From CAVRUZ01 sp963724495 (lineage in GTDB: Bacteria > Actinomycetota > Actinomycetes > Propionibacteriales > DAIQRJ01): a DNA stretch of 64,000 nt. The stretch spans positions 186,001-250,000 of the forward strand of contig CAVRUZ010000002.1 of the NCBI GenBank assembly GCA_963724495.1. Direction: 5' to 3'. This document shows positions 16,300 through 26,004 of the stretch, piece by piece; the first letter of the stretch is position 1; each line of letters starts with the position of its first letter. The position numbers and the translations under genes were made by a program. The notes under the pieces were generated by a model. The model searched no databases, was not told the origin of the DNA, and saw only the letters and a program-made list of their open reading frames with translations.

Positions 16300-16473
16300 A
16301 TGACGAAGAAGAAAGTGCTCGGATGGCTTGTCGTCATCTTCCTGGTCTTCTGGCTGGTGACCAACCCGGCCGGGTCGGCTGACGCGGTCCGCGGAGTGGG
16401 TGACGCGCTGATCACCTTCTTCCGCAGCGTCGCCGAGTTCTTCAGCCAGCTGTTCAGCGGCGCCACGGCCTGA
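16300..16473 (+). CDS. Small membrane protein, 57 aa
   Basis: A short gene with GAGGAG five bases before the ATG. The product starts MTKKKVLGWLVVIF, has one strong membrane helix (about residues 6-22, VLGWLVVIFLVFWLVTN), then a short amphipathic part (ALITFFRSVAEFFSQLFSGATA). I recall such peptides just before the PH-domain membrane protein in other actinobacteria but know no function. The stop is 25 bases before the PH-domain gene, so the two are probably co-transcribed. Confidence 0.75.
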   Translation: MTKKKVLGWLVVIFLVFWLVTNPAGSADAVRGVGDALITFFRSVAEFFSQLFSGATA

Positions 16474-16498
16474 CGGCCGGGCGATCGGGAGCGCGGTC

Positions 16499-17146
16499 AT
16501 GACCGGGCCGTTGACCTGGCTGGTCGGCATTGTGGCCGACCCACGCATCGAGGAGCACCTCCTCACCGACGAGGGCGAGCACGTCATCGACGAAGTTCGC
16601 AAGCATCCGGTGGTCTATGTGACATCGGTGCTGGAGTTCCTGCTGATGATCGCCGTGCTGATCGCGACGGCGTTCGTGCCGCTCGACGTGGCCTTCCTGC
16701 CGATCCTGCTCGCTGCGCTCCTCGGACTGCACCTGGCCTACCACGCCCTGAAGGAGCACATGGACCGGTTCGTGGTGACCAACATGCGCGTGTTCCGCAT
16801 CTCTGGCGTCTTCGACCGGAAGGTGGCGACGATGCCGATCTCGCGGATTCTGGACATCTCGGTTGACCAGCCGTTCGTCGGCCGGGTCATGGGCTACGGC
16901 CACCTGACGTTCGAGAGTGCGGCACAGGAGCAGGGGCTACGCGACATCAAGTACGTCGGCCACCCGTCCGAACGCGACCTCACCATCCAGCGAGTGATCC
17001 AGCGCGCGGGCCTGCGGGCGACGGTGACCAGCAGCGACGACGGTTCCGGCGATGTCCCCGACCTCGTTCAGCACCACAAGCGTCGGTCCGACCATCCCCG
17101 ACTTCATCCGGTCCAGGGCAACCATCGAGGTCCGACGCCCCGATAG
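16499..17146 (+). CDS. PH-domain (YdbT/bPH2-type) membrane protein
   Basis: A 215-aa protein with two adjacent membrane segments (about residues 38-60 and 62-82) followed by a bacterial PH domain: MDRFVVTNMRVFRISGVFDRKVATMPISRILDISVDQPFVGRVMGYGHLTFESA. Family members are cytoplasmic-membrane proteins of unknown role. After residue 180 the tail is rich in His, Arg and Pro (VQHHKRRSDHPRLHPVQGNHRG), atypical, and may reflect a late frame change. It follows the 57-aa membrane peptide. Confidence 0.82.
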   Translation: MTGPLTWLVGIVADPRIEEHLLTDEGEHVIDEVRKHPVVYVTSVLEFLLMIAVLIATAFVPLDVAFLPILLAALLGLHLAYHALKEHMDRFVVTNMRVFRISGVFDRKVATMPISRILDISVDQPFVGRVMGYGHLTFESAAQEQGLRDIKYVGHPSERDLTIQRVIQRAGLRATVTSSDDGSGDVPDLVQHHKRRSDHPRLHPVQGNHRGPTPR

Positions 17147-17213
17147 CCGCCTCCCGTCGAGGACACCTGCCCGTCGGATCGGCTGTCGTCCCGCGGATGC
17201 GAGAATCAGCCCC

Positions 17214-18176
17214 ATGTCATCGAGTTTCACGCGCCCCGGCGCGGTCGACCTGTCCGCGCTGGCCGCCAAGGCGAAGAAGGCTGCCGATGCAGCGCCCGGA
17301 GCGCCCGGCCGGCCGGCCACACCCGGCGCCGGCTCCGGGGGCGCGGGTTCGGCGGTCATCGACGTCAACGAAGCCGACTTCCAGGCGCGGGTGATCGACC
17401 AGTCGATGACCGTTCCCGTGGTCGTCGACTTCTGGGCCGACTGGTGCGAACCGTGCAAGCAGCTCTCGCCGGTTCTGGCGAAGCTGGCAGCCGAGTACGG
17501 GGGCAGGTTCCTTGTCGCCAAGGTCGACATCGAGGCGAACCAGCAATTGGCCGCCGCGGCCGGCGTTCAGAGCATCCCGCTGGTGATCGCCGTCGTGCGG
17601 GGCCAGGTCGTGCCGATGTTCAACGGCGCGCTTCCCGAAGCCCAGGTGCGCCAGGTGATCGACGAGCTGCTCCGGGTCTCTGCCGAGAACGGCGTCACCG
17701 GCACGCTCGACCTGGCCCCGGACGAGGGTGACCAGGCGGAGGAGGAACCCGCCGAGCCGCAGGCCGACCCGAGGTACGAGGCCGCCGAGACCGCACTCGC
17801 CGAGGGTGACTTCGCCACCGCGCGCACCGAGTACCGCAAGCTGCTGGACGCGGCACCCGCGGACGCGGTCGCGCGACAGGGCCTGGTCAACGCCGACGTA
17901 TTCGAACGGTCGATCGGGGCCGACGAGCCGTCACTGCGGGAGAAGGCCGCAGCCGATCCTGGCGACGTCGAGACCGCGATCACGCTCGCCGACGTCGAGG
18001 TCACCGGTGGCCGGATCGACGCCGCCTTCAGCCGGCTGATCGCGTGTGTGCAGGCGACGGCAGGCGCCGAGCGGGAGCGGGCCCGCACCCACCTCGTCGA
18101 GCTGTTCGACCTCGTCGGACCGGCCGACCCGCAGGTGATCGCCGCCCGGCGTCAGCTGGCTTCTGCGCTCTTCTGA
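17214..18176 (+). CDS. Thioredoxin-TPR protein (CnoX/YbbN type)
   Basis: A 320-aa cytoplasmic protein. Residues 1-45 are a Pro/Ala/Gly-rich linker; 46-155 are a thioredoxin domain with active site WCEPC at 77-81 and cis-Pro in QSIPLVIAV; 185-320 form helical TPR-like repeats (AAETALAEGDFATARTEYRKLL). E. coli CnoX/YbbN with this layout is a holdase linking redox to GroEL/DnaK. Unlike E. coli CnoX, both active-site cysteines are present, so it could also act as a reductase. GAGAAT seven bases before the ATG may be its -10. It converges on glgB without overlap of functional parts; the two ends share 25 bases. Confidence 0.88.
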   Translation: MSSSFTRPGAVDLSALAAKAKKAADAAPGAPGRPATPGAGSGGAGSAVIDVNEADFQARVIDQSMTVPVVVDFWADWCEPCKQLSPVLAKLAAEYGGRFLVAKVDIEANQQLAAAAGVQSIPLVIAVVRGQVVPMFNGALPEAQVRQVIDELLRVSAENGVTGTLDLAPDEGDQAEEEPAEPQADPRYEAAETALAEGDFATARTEYRKLLDAAPADAVARQGLVNADVFERSIGADEPSLREKAAADPGDVETAITLADVEVTGGRIDAAFSRLIACVQATAGAERERARTHLVELFDLVGPADPQVIAARRQLASALF

Positions 18177-20437
18177 TCCCGCTTGTGACGCGCGGCTGCG
18201 GCACCGGCCGGTGTCACCGGCTCGGCCAGCCACACCGTCGCGAGCGGCGGAACCCGCAGTGTTGCCGAGGCGGGTTGCCAGTGGTGCGGATCCGCAGTGG
18301 CGACCACCTTGCCGAGGTTGCCGATGCCCGACCCGCCATAGGCGGAGGAGTCGGTGTTGAGGACCTCCTGCCAGTCGCCGGGGTCGGGTAGCCCCAGCCG
18401 GTAGTGGTCATGGGGCATCGGCGAGAAGTTCGTGATGCAGGCCAGCTTGGACCCGTCCGGCGCGAGGCGGACGAACGCGAAGATGTTGGCGTCGGCGTCG
18501 TCGGCGTTGAGCCACGCGAAACCGGCCGGATCGGAGTCCTGGGTCCACAGGGCCGGGATACCCCGGTAGGTGCGGTTCAGGTCCTTCATCAACCGGTGCA
18601 GGCCGAGGTGTGCGTCGACATCGAGCAGCCACCAGTCCAGGCTGCGCGATTCTCCCCACTCGTTGTCCTGACCGAACTCCGAACCCATGAACAGGAGCTT
18701 CTTGCCCGGCTGGGCCCACATGAAGCCGTAGTAGGCGCGCAGCGTGGCGAGCTGCTGCCACCGGTCGCCGGGGATCTTCCGCAGCAGGGAGCCCTTCCCG
18801 TGCACGACCTCGTCGTGCGACAGCGGGAGCACGTAGTTCTCGCTGAACGCGTACACCATCGGGAAGGTCATCTCGTGGTGGTGGTAGCGCCGATAGATCG
18901 GCTCGATCGCCAAGTAGGCGAGGGTGTCGTGCATCCAGCCCATGTTCCACTTGAACCCGAAGCCCAGTCCGCCGCTGTCGGTTGGCCGGGTGACGCCGGG
19001 CCAGGCAGTCGACTCCTCAGCCACCGACACCACACCAGGAGTCGACTTGTAGGCCGTGGCGTTGATCTCCTGGAGCAGGCCGATCGCCTCGAGGTTCTCC
19101 CTTCCCCCGTAGGCGTTGGGGGTCCACTCACCCTCCTTGCGGGAGTAGTCGAGGTAGAGCATCGACGCGACGCCGTCGACCCGGATCCCGTCCGCGTGGA
19201 ACTCGAGCATCCAGTACAAGGCATTGGCGACGAGGAAGTTGCGCACCTCGCTTCGGCCGTAGTCGAAGACGAACGAGCCCCAGTCGGGATGCCAGCCGCG
19301 CCGTGGGTCGCCGTGCTCGTACTCGGCCACGCCGTCGAAGCGGCTCATCGCCCAGTTGTCGGTGGCGAAGTGGCCCGGGACCCAGTCGAGGATGATCCCG
19401 ATGCCAGCCTGATGCAGTTCGTCAATCAGGTAACGGAAATCGTCGGGATTGCCGAAGCGCGACGTCGGTGCGTAGAAACCGGTGACGTGATAGCCCCACG
19501 AACCGCCGTAGGGATGCTCCATCACCGGGAGGAGCTCCACGTGGGTGAAGCCGAGGTCGCGCACGTAGTTGACGAGCTGGTCGGCAAGCTGGCGGTAGGA
19601 CAGTCCCTGGCGCCAGGAACCGAGGTGCACCTCGTAGATGCTCATCGCCTGCGCGTGCGGCGTCGTACCCGCCCGGGCGGACATCCAGGCGTCGTCGGAC
19701 CACGTGTAGTGGGACGTGAAGACCTTCGAAGCCGACTCCGGCGGGACCTGCGTGGCCTGAGCCATCGGGTCGGACTTGTCCCGCCACTGACTGTCGGCGC
19801 CGAGAATCTGGTACTTGTACAGCGATCCGTCCCCGACATCGGGGATGAACAGTTCCCAGACCCCCGTGGTACCGAGGCTGCGCATCGGGTGCGGCACCCC
19901 GTCCCAGTGGTTGTGGTCGCCCACCACGCGAACGCCACGGGCGTTGGGTGCCCACACCGTGAACGCGGTACCCGTGATCCCGCCCAGGTCGTCGGCGGGA
20001 TAGCTCCGCGTGTGCGCACCGAGGACCTTCCACAGCCGCTCGTGCCGGCCCTCGCCGAGCAGGTGCAGGTCGACCTCGCCGATGCTCGGCAGGAAGCGGA
20101 AGCCGTCGTCCTGGCGGATGGGCTCGCCACCGGCATACGTCACGTCGAGCCGGTACGCCGGCGGGGTCTCGCGATCCAGCACCGCGACGAAGACACCCGC
20201 GCGCTCGTGGGTCATCGGGACCGATCCGTTCCTGGTCACGACCTCGACCACTTCGGCCAACGGCCGCAGCGCGCGCACGGTGACCTTCCCCTGGTAGGGA
20301 TGGGCGCCCAGGATCTCGTGCGGGTTGTAGTGCGCTCCGCCTACCAGGCGGTCGATCTCCTCGTCGGTCACGGGCTTCGGACCGCCGGTCACGGGGGTGG
20401 CGGCCTCGGCGGACGGGTCGTGCGCAGGTGTGGTCAT
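18152..20437 (-). CDS. glgB: 1,4-alpha-glucan branching enzyme
   Basis: A 761-aa GH13 branching enzyme that forms alpha-1,6 branches in glycogen-like glucan. Domains: N-terminal beta-sandwich modules (about 1-240, including the CBM48), the TIM barrel, and a C-terminal beta domain. Catalytic motifs are HADGIRVDGVASMLYLDYSR (Asp nucleophile), VAEESTAWPGV (Glu acid/base) and LPLSHDEVVHGKGSL. It is last in the treS-mak-glgB group on the minus strand; its ATG overlaps the mak stop by 4 bases, so translation is probably coupled. In the GlgE pathway GlgB branches the linear chains made by GlgE. Confidence 0.96.
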   Translation of the reverse strand: MTTPAHDPSAEAATPVTGGPKPVTDEEIDRLVGGAHYNPHEILGAHPYQGKVTVRALRPLAEVVEVVTRNGSVPMTHERAGVFVAVLDRETPPAYRLDVTYAGGEPIRQDDGFRFLPSIGEVDLHLLGEGRHERLWKVLGAHTRSYPADDLGGITGTAFTVWAPNARGVRVVGDHNHWDGVPHPMRSLGTTGVWELFIPDVGDGSLYKYQILGADSQWRDKSDPMAQATQVPPESASKVFTSHYTWSDDAWMSARAGTTPHAQAMSIYEVHLGSWRQGLSYRQLADQLVNYVRDLGFTHVELLPVMEHPYGGSWGYHVTGFYAPTSRFGNPDDFRYLIDELHQAGIGIILDWVPGHFATDNWAMSRFDGVAEYEHGDPRRGWHPDWGSFVFDYGRSEVRNFLVANALYWMLEFHADGIRVDGVASMLYLDYSRKEGEWTPNAYGGRENLEAIGLLQEINATAYKSTPGVVSVAEESTAWPGVTRPTDSGGLGFGFKWNMGWMHDTLAYLAIEPIYRRYHHHEMTFPMVYAFSENYVLPLSHDEVVHGKGSLLRKIPGDRWQQLATLRAYYGFMWAQPGKKLLFMGSEFGQDNEWGESRSLDWWLLDVDAHLGLHRLMKDLNRTYRGIPALWTQDSDPAGFAWLNADDADANIFAFVRLAPDGSKLACITNFSPMPHDHYRLGLPDPGDWQEVLNTDSSAYGGSGIGNLGKVVATADPHHWQPASATLRVPPLATVWLAEPVTPAGAAAARHKRDQKSAEAS

Positions 20438-21849
20438 GCCAGACGCTCCAATGCCGACAGGGGAATCGAGATCCAGTCTGGGCGCATGTTCGCCTCGTAG
20501 ACCACTTCATAGACCGCCTTGTCGAGTTCGTAGGCGGTGAGCAGGACGGCCTCGGCAGGATCGGCGTCAGCACTGCCCGAGCGGTAACCCGACAGGAACG
20601 CCTGCCGGTTGCGCTCGCCCCACTCCTGGGCTCGGAACTGTTCCTGCGGGCCGGGATGCCCACCGACGATCAGGTGCTTGGCGGCGTAGTCGACGCTGCG
20701 CAGCATTCCCGCCACGTCTCGCCAGGGGCTGTCGTAGCCGGCGCGGCTGTCGTAGTGCGTGCCGGGCTCGCCCTCGAAGTCGATGATCTTCCAGCCGGCG
20801 ATGGCCCGCAAAGTCTGGCCGAGATGGAAGTCCGCGTGCACCCGTTGCACCTGCACCGGATGCGCGAGTGAGGCGAGGGCGTCGTAGGCCCTGCCGACCG
20901 CCGCTGCGTGCGCCTCGAGCTGGGGCACCCGCTGCGCCGCCGTGGCCAGCCGGGAGCGGAGTCGATCGGCCAGCTCGGTTCACGTCGTTGTCGGTCCAGA
21001 CCGCGGTCCCGAAGGCGCGCGCGAGGCCCTCGTGCATCAGCCGGGTCGTCTCGCCCAGCCGGTGCATCTCGGCGGCCATGTCGCCGCCGACCTCGTCGGC
21101 GTGCAGGTCACCCTCGGCGAGGAGGTCGCGCATGCTGGCCTCGGCCTGTGCCCAGCCGTCGGTCGCGGAGGACAGGAACCGGGTGGCCATGGCCAGGTCG
21201 CCGGTGTGCTCACCGTCGGCGTCGGTCCAGGTGCCTTCCGCCCAGCCGAGCAGGGCCGGTGCCACCGTGAGCCCTTCCCGGGCGAAGGCCTCGTGGGCGG
21301 TGACGTCGGGGTTGCGGCCGGCCTGGATCCGGCGGAACAGCTTGAGCATGGCGTTGCCGTACACGATCGACGTGTTCGACTGCTCGCCGGACAGGGCCAG
21401 CGGGGGAGCGGTGGCATCGATCTCCGCGACCAGGTGGCCGGTGATCCCGCCGGCGGAGGTGTCGGTCGCAATCGGCTGGATCAGCAGGGACGCGGCCGCA
21501 CGGACGTGCGCCGCGTCGTAGGCATAGAGGAGGTCACCACCTTCAGTTGCAGGGAATCGACCCACCAGGGCGTTCTCGTGCCCGTCGATCTCGAGCTCGG
21601 CGTAGGTGGTGGTGAGCAGGTAGGTCTCCGCTCCACCGTCGGCGTATCCGATCCGCAGCATCTCCAGCCGGACGGCCGGCCCATCGCCGCCGGGCGGATC
21701 GCCCAGCCAGGGTTGGACAGTGCACTCCGCCGAGACGATTTCGCGTGAGCGGCCGCCGAACCACCTGCGTGCGGTGACGAACACAAGGCGCTGGGCGACG
21801 TCGTCTGGAAGGGCTTGCAGGAGCGTGCTGATGTCGCGCGGCGTGTCCA

Positions 21850-21853
<4 letters not shown>
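20434..21853 (-). CDS. mak: Maltokinase (frameshift near 20970)
   Basis: Two adjacent minus-strand frames together encode a 472-aa maltokinase, which uses ATP to make maltose 1-phosphate. The first frame (21853 inward) holds the N-terminal cap (SGEQSNTSIVYGNAMLKLFRR). It breaks near 20970 after DNDVN, and the next frame continues with the kinase core: RVHADFHLGQTLR (catalytic loop Asp) and WKIIDFEGEPG (metal-binding Asp). One surplus base in GTGAACCGAGCTGG explains the break. Overlaps of 4 bases with treS and with glgB show tight operon packing. TreS-Mak complexes feed GlgE. Confidence 0.93.
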
Positions 21854-23592
<1,739 letters not shown>

Positions 23593-23711
23593 CGCGGGGA
23601 GGGCACCCTTTCTGTTTCGACTGTGTGACGGCTGCGCCTAGAGGGTGACCCGGTCGGGGCACCTGGGAACCTCGAGGACGACCCCCGGCCGTCGAGAGAG
23701 TGGGACAAGTG

Positions 23712-25787
23712 TCACGTGCGCACGTGCAGCACGTGCACCGGGCAGGCCCAGGGATTCAACTGCACGAAGTTGTCCTGCCACCAGGTCCAGTCGGCACCGG
23801 TGACCTCCTCGTGCACCCCGAACGTCTGGCCGTACTCCAGGCCCAGCGACGGCATGTCCAGGTACACCCGGCCCTCCTGCACGTGGTGCGGGTCGAGGTT
23901 GAGAACGACGATCACCACGTCGGTAGTGCCGTCGTCGGCGACCTCGCGCTTGCTCCAGGCGAGCAGGTTGTCGTTGTCGGTGTGGTGGATGGCGAGGTCA
24001 CGTAACTGCTGAAGGGCCGGGTGGTCGCGGCGGATCTCGTTGAGCCGGCGCAGGAAGTGGCTGAGCCCACGGCCCTGGTTGCGGGCGTTGACGAGGTCTC
24101 GGGGGCGGTACTCGTACTTCTCCGAGTTCAGGTACTCCTCGCTGCCCGGCCGCAGCGGGACGTTCTCGAACAGCTCGAAGCCGGAGTACACCCCGTAGGT
24201 GGGCGACGACAGGGCTGCGAGGGACGCGCGGATGGTGAAGGCGTGTTCACCGCCGTCCACCAGGTAGCCGTTCAGGATGTCCTGGGTGTTGGTGAAGAAG
24301 TTCGGCCGGAAGTAGTCGGACGTGCGGTGGGCCAGCTCCAGCAGGTAGTCGGCGATCTCGCCCTTGTGCGTGCGCCAGGTGAAGTAGGTGTAGCTCTGGT
24401 GGAAGCCGATCTTCGCCAGGGTTCCCATCATCGCCGGCCGGGTGAACGCCTCCGACAGGAACAGCACCTCGGGGTTCGTCTCGCGGATCTCCGCAAGGAT
24501 CCACTCCCAGAAGCGCACCGGCTTCGTGTGCGGATTGTCGACCCGGAAGATCGTGACCCCGTGGTCGATCCAGAGCCGGACCACGCGCAGGCACTCCGCG
24601 TACAGACCCTCTGGATCGTTGTCGAAGTTCAGCGGGTAGATGTCCTGGTACTTCTTCGGCGGGTTCTCGGCGAAGGCGATCGAACCGTCGGCTCTGGTGG
24701 TGAACCACTCGGGGTGCTCGGTCGCCCAGGGATGGTCCGGAGCCGTCTGCAGCGCCAGGTCGATGGCGACCTCGATCCCCAGCTCGTTCGCCCGGGCGAC
24801 CATCGCGTCGAAGTCGGCGAACGTCCCGAGGTCGGGGTGGATCGCGTCGTGCCCGCCCTCTGCCGAGCCGATGCCCCACGGTGAGCCGGGGTCGTTCGGT
24901 CCCGGATCCAGCGTGTTGTTGCGGCCCTTGCGGTTCACCCGGCCGATCGGATGCACCGGCGGCAGGTAGACCACGTCGAAGCCCATCCAGGCCACGTAGT
25001 CGAGGTGCTCACGGGCGGTCGCGAACGTGCCGGAGGTCCAGCTGCCGTCCGCCGCCTGTACCGCCCCGATCGAACGCGGGAAGAACTCGTACCAGGCACC
25101 GGTGAGCGCACGGCGCCGGTCGACCCGGAGCGGGAAGGCGGGGCTCGAGGAGACCAGCTCGCGGATCGGCCGGCTGGTGAGCTCCTCGCGGACGTCGACG
25201 TCGAGGCCGGCCGCGAGCCGCACGGGAACCGGCAGGTCGCTGTCGGCGAGGACGCGGGCGGCCTCGCCGAGGACGATCGCCCGGTCGCCACGGGACCGGT
25301 CCGCCTCGCGGCGGAACAGCAGCGAGCCCTCCCGGAGCATCAGTTCGACGTCGACGCCTGCGTCGATCTTCACCTGTGCGTCGTGGCTCCAGGTGGCGTA
25401 GACGTCGCTCCAGGCCTCCACCCGGAACGTCCAGGCACCCGGCCGGTCGGGACGCACGACCGCGCTGTAGCGGTCGGTGCCCGGTGCGCCCATCCGCATG
25501 CGGACGGTGGCGGTGTCGACGCCGTCGGGGTCGGTCAGCACGGCGGTTGCCGCGACAGCGTCGTGGCCCTCCCGGAAGACCGTCGCGGCGATCGTCACGC
25601 GCTCGCCCTCGACGGCCTTGGCCTGGAAGCGGCCGCCCTCGATGACGGGAGCAACGTCGATGACCGGCATCCGGCCGACGGTGGTCGCCTCGATCTCGGC
25701 GGCCGAAGGAGTGCGAGCTGAGCGGGCCGCCGTTGGCGCGGCGGCGGGGGAGGTGGCCGCCGCGGGCGTGCCTGTGTCCTGGGTCAC
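23712..25787 (-). CDS. glgE: Alpha-1,4-glucan:maltose-1-phosphate maltosyltransferase
   Basis: A 691-aa GH13_3 enzyme that extends alpha-1,4-glucan with maltosyl units from maltose 1-phosphate. An Ala/Pro/Thr-rich N-terminus (about 1-30) precedes GRMPVIDVAPVIEGGRF. The core has the GlgE signature IFRVDNPHTKPVRFWEWIL (Asp nucleophile), FLSEAFTRPAMM (Glu acid/base) and VDGGEHAFTIRASL. GTG at 25787 is chosen because TACGTT lies six bases before it, while upstream sequence has no family similarity. It is divergent from glgP over a 217-bp shared regulatory region, and heads the glgE-treS-mak-glgB run. Confidence 0.96.
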   Translation of the reverse strand: MTQDTGTPAAATSPAAAPTAARSARTPSAAEIEATTVGRMPVIDVAPVIEGGRFQAKAVEGERVTIAATVFREGHDAVAATAVLTDPDGVDTATVRMRMGAPGTDRYSAVVRPDRPGAWTFRVEAWSDVYATWSHDAQVKIDAGVDVELMLREGSLLFRREADRSRGDRAIVLGEAARVLADSDLPVPVRLAAGLDVDVREELTSRPIRELVSSSPAFPLRVDRRRALTGAWYEFFPRSIGAVQAADGSWTSGTFATAREHLDYVAWMGFDVVYLPPVHPIGRVNRKGRNNTLDPGPNDPGSPWGIGSAEGGHDAIHPDLGTFADFDAMVARANELGIEVAIDLALQTAPDHPWATEHPEWFTTRADGSIAFAENPPKKYQDIYPLNFDNDPEGLYAECLRVVRLWIDHGVTIFRVDNPHTKPVRFWEWILAEIRETNPEVLFLSEAFTRPAMMGTLAKIGFHQSYTYFTWRTHKGEIADYLLELAHRTSDYFRPNFFTNTQDILNGYLVDGGEHAFTIRASLAALSSPTYGVYSGFELFENVPLRPGSEEYLNSEKYEYRPRDLVNARNQGRGLSHFLRRLNEIRRDHPALQQLRDLAIHHTDNDNLLAWSKREVADDGTTDVVIVVLNLDPHHVQEGRVYLDMPSLGLEYGQTFGVHEEVTGADWTWWQDNFVQLNPWACPVHVLHVRT

Positions 25788-25793
25788 GGTGCG

Positions 25794-25799
25794 AACGTA
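25794..25799 (-). promoter_or_regulatory. Putative -10 box of glgE (leaderless start)
   Basis: On the minus strand TACGTT (TANNNT type) lies six bases before the glgE GTG. No ribosome-binding site is present. Confidence 0.4.
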
Positions 25800-25877
25800 C
25801 CGAGCAACCCGCCCGACACGAAAAGCGGCCCGAACTGCGGCCGGATGGGCTGGCCGCAAGGCCTGCAGCCGGACCCG

Positions 25878-25980
25878 CCGGACATCCGGAAACGCGGGCC
25901 GACGCCATTCGACGGCCTCGGGCTGCCGGCCGCTCCTCCGGTGTCTGGAGAGGCTGGAATGGCCGGATGTCCGTTTCCGG
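25878..25980. promoter_or_regulatory. Inverted CCGGAnnTCCGG dyads between glgE and glgP (operator candidates)
   Basis: CCGGACATCCGG at 25878-25889 and CCGGATGTCCG at 25963-25973 are reverse complements over 11 bases. Each is itself a dyad, CCGGA-2-TCCGG (the second with one arm mismatch). They lie in the shared upstream region of the divergent glgE and glgP genes, the expected place for a common regulator. Which regulator would bind is unknown. Confidence 0.4.
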
Positions 25981-25991
25981 CCGCGCCCGAG

Positions 25992-25997
25992 TACGGT
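25992..25997 (+). promoter_or_regulatory. Putative -10 box of glgP (leaderless start)
   Basis: TACGGT lies 7 bases before the glgP GTG and just downstream of one of the CCGGA dyads. No ribosome-binding site precedes the GTG. Confidence 0.45.
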
Positions 25998-26004
25998 TCG
26001 CCGG

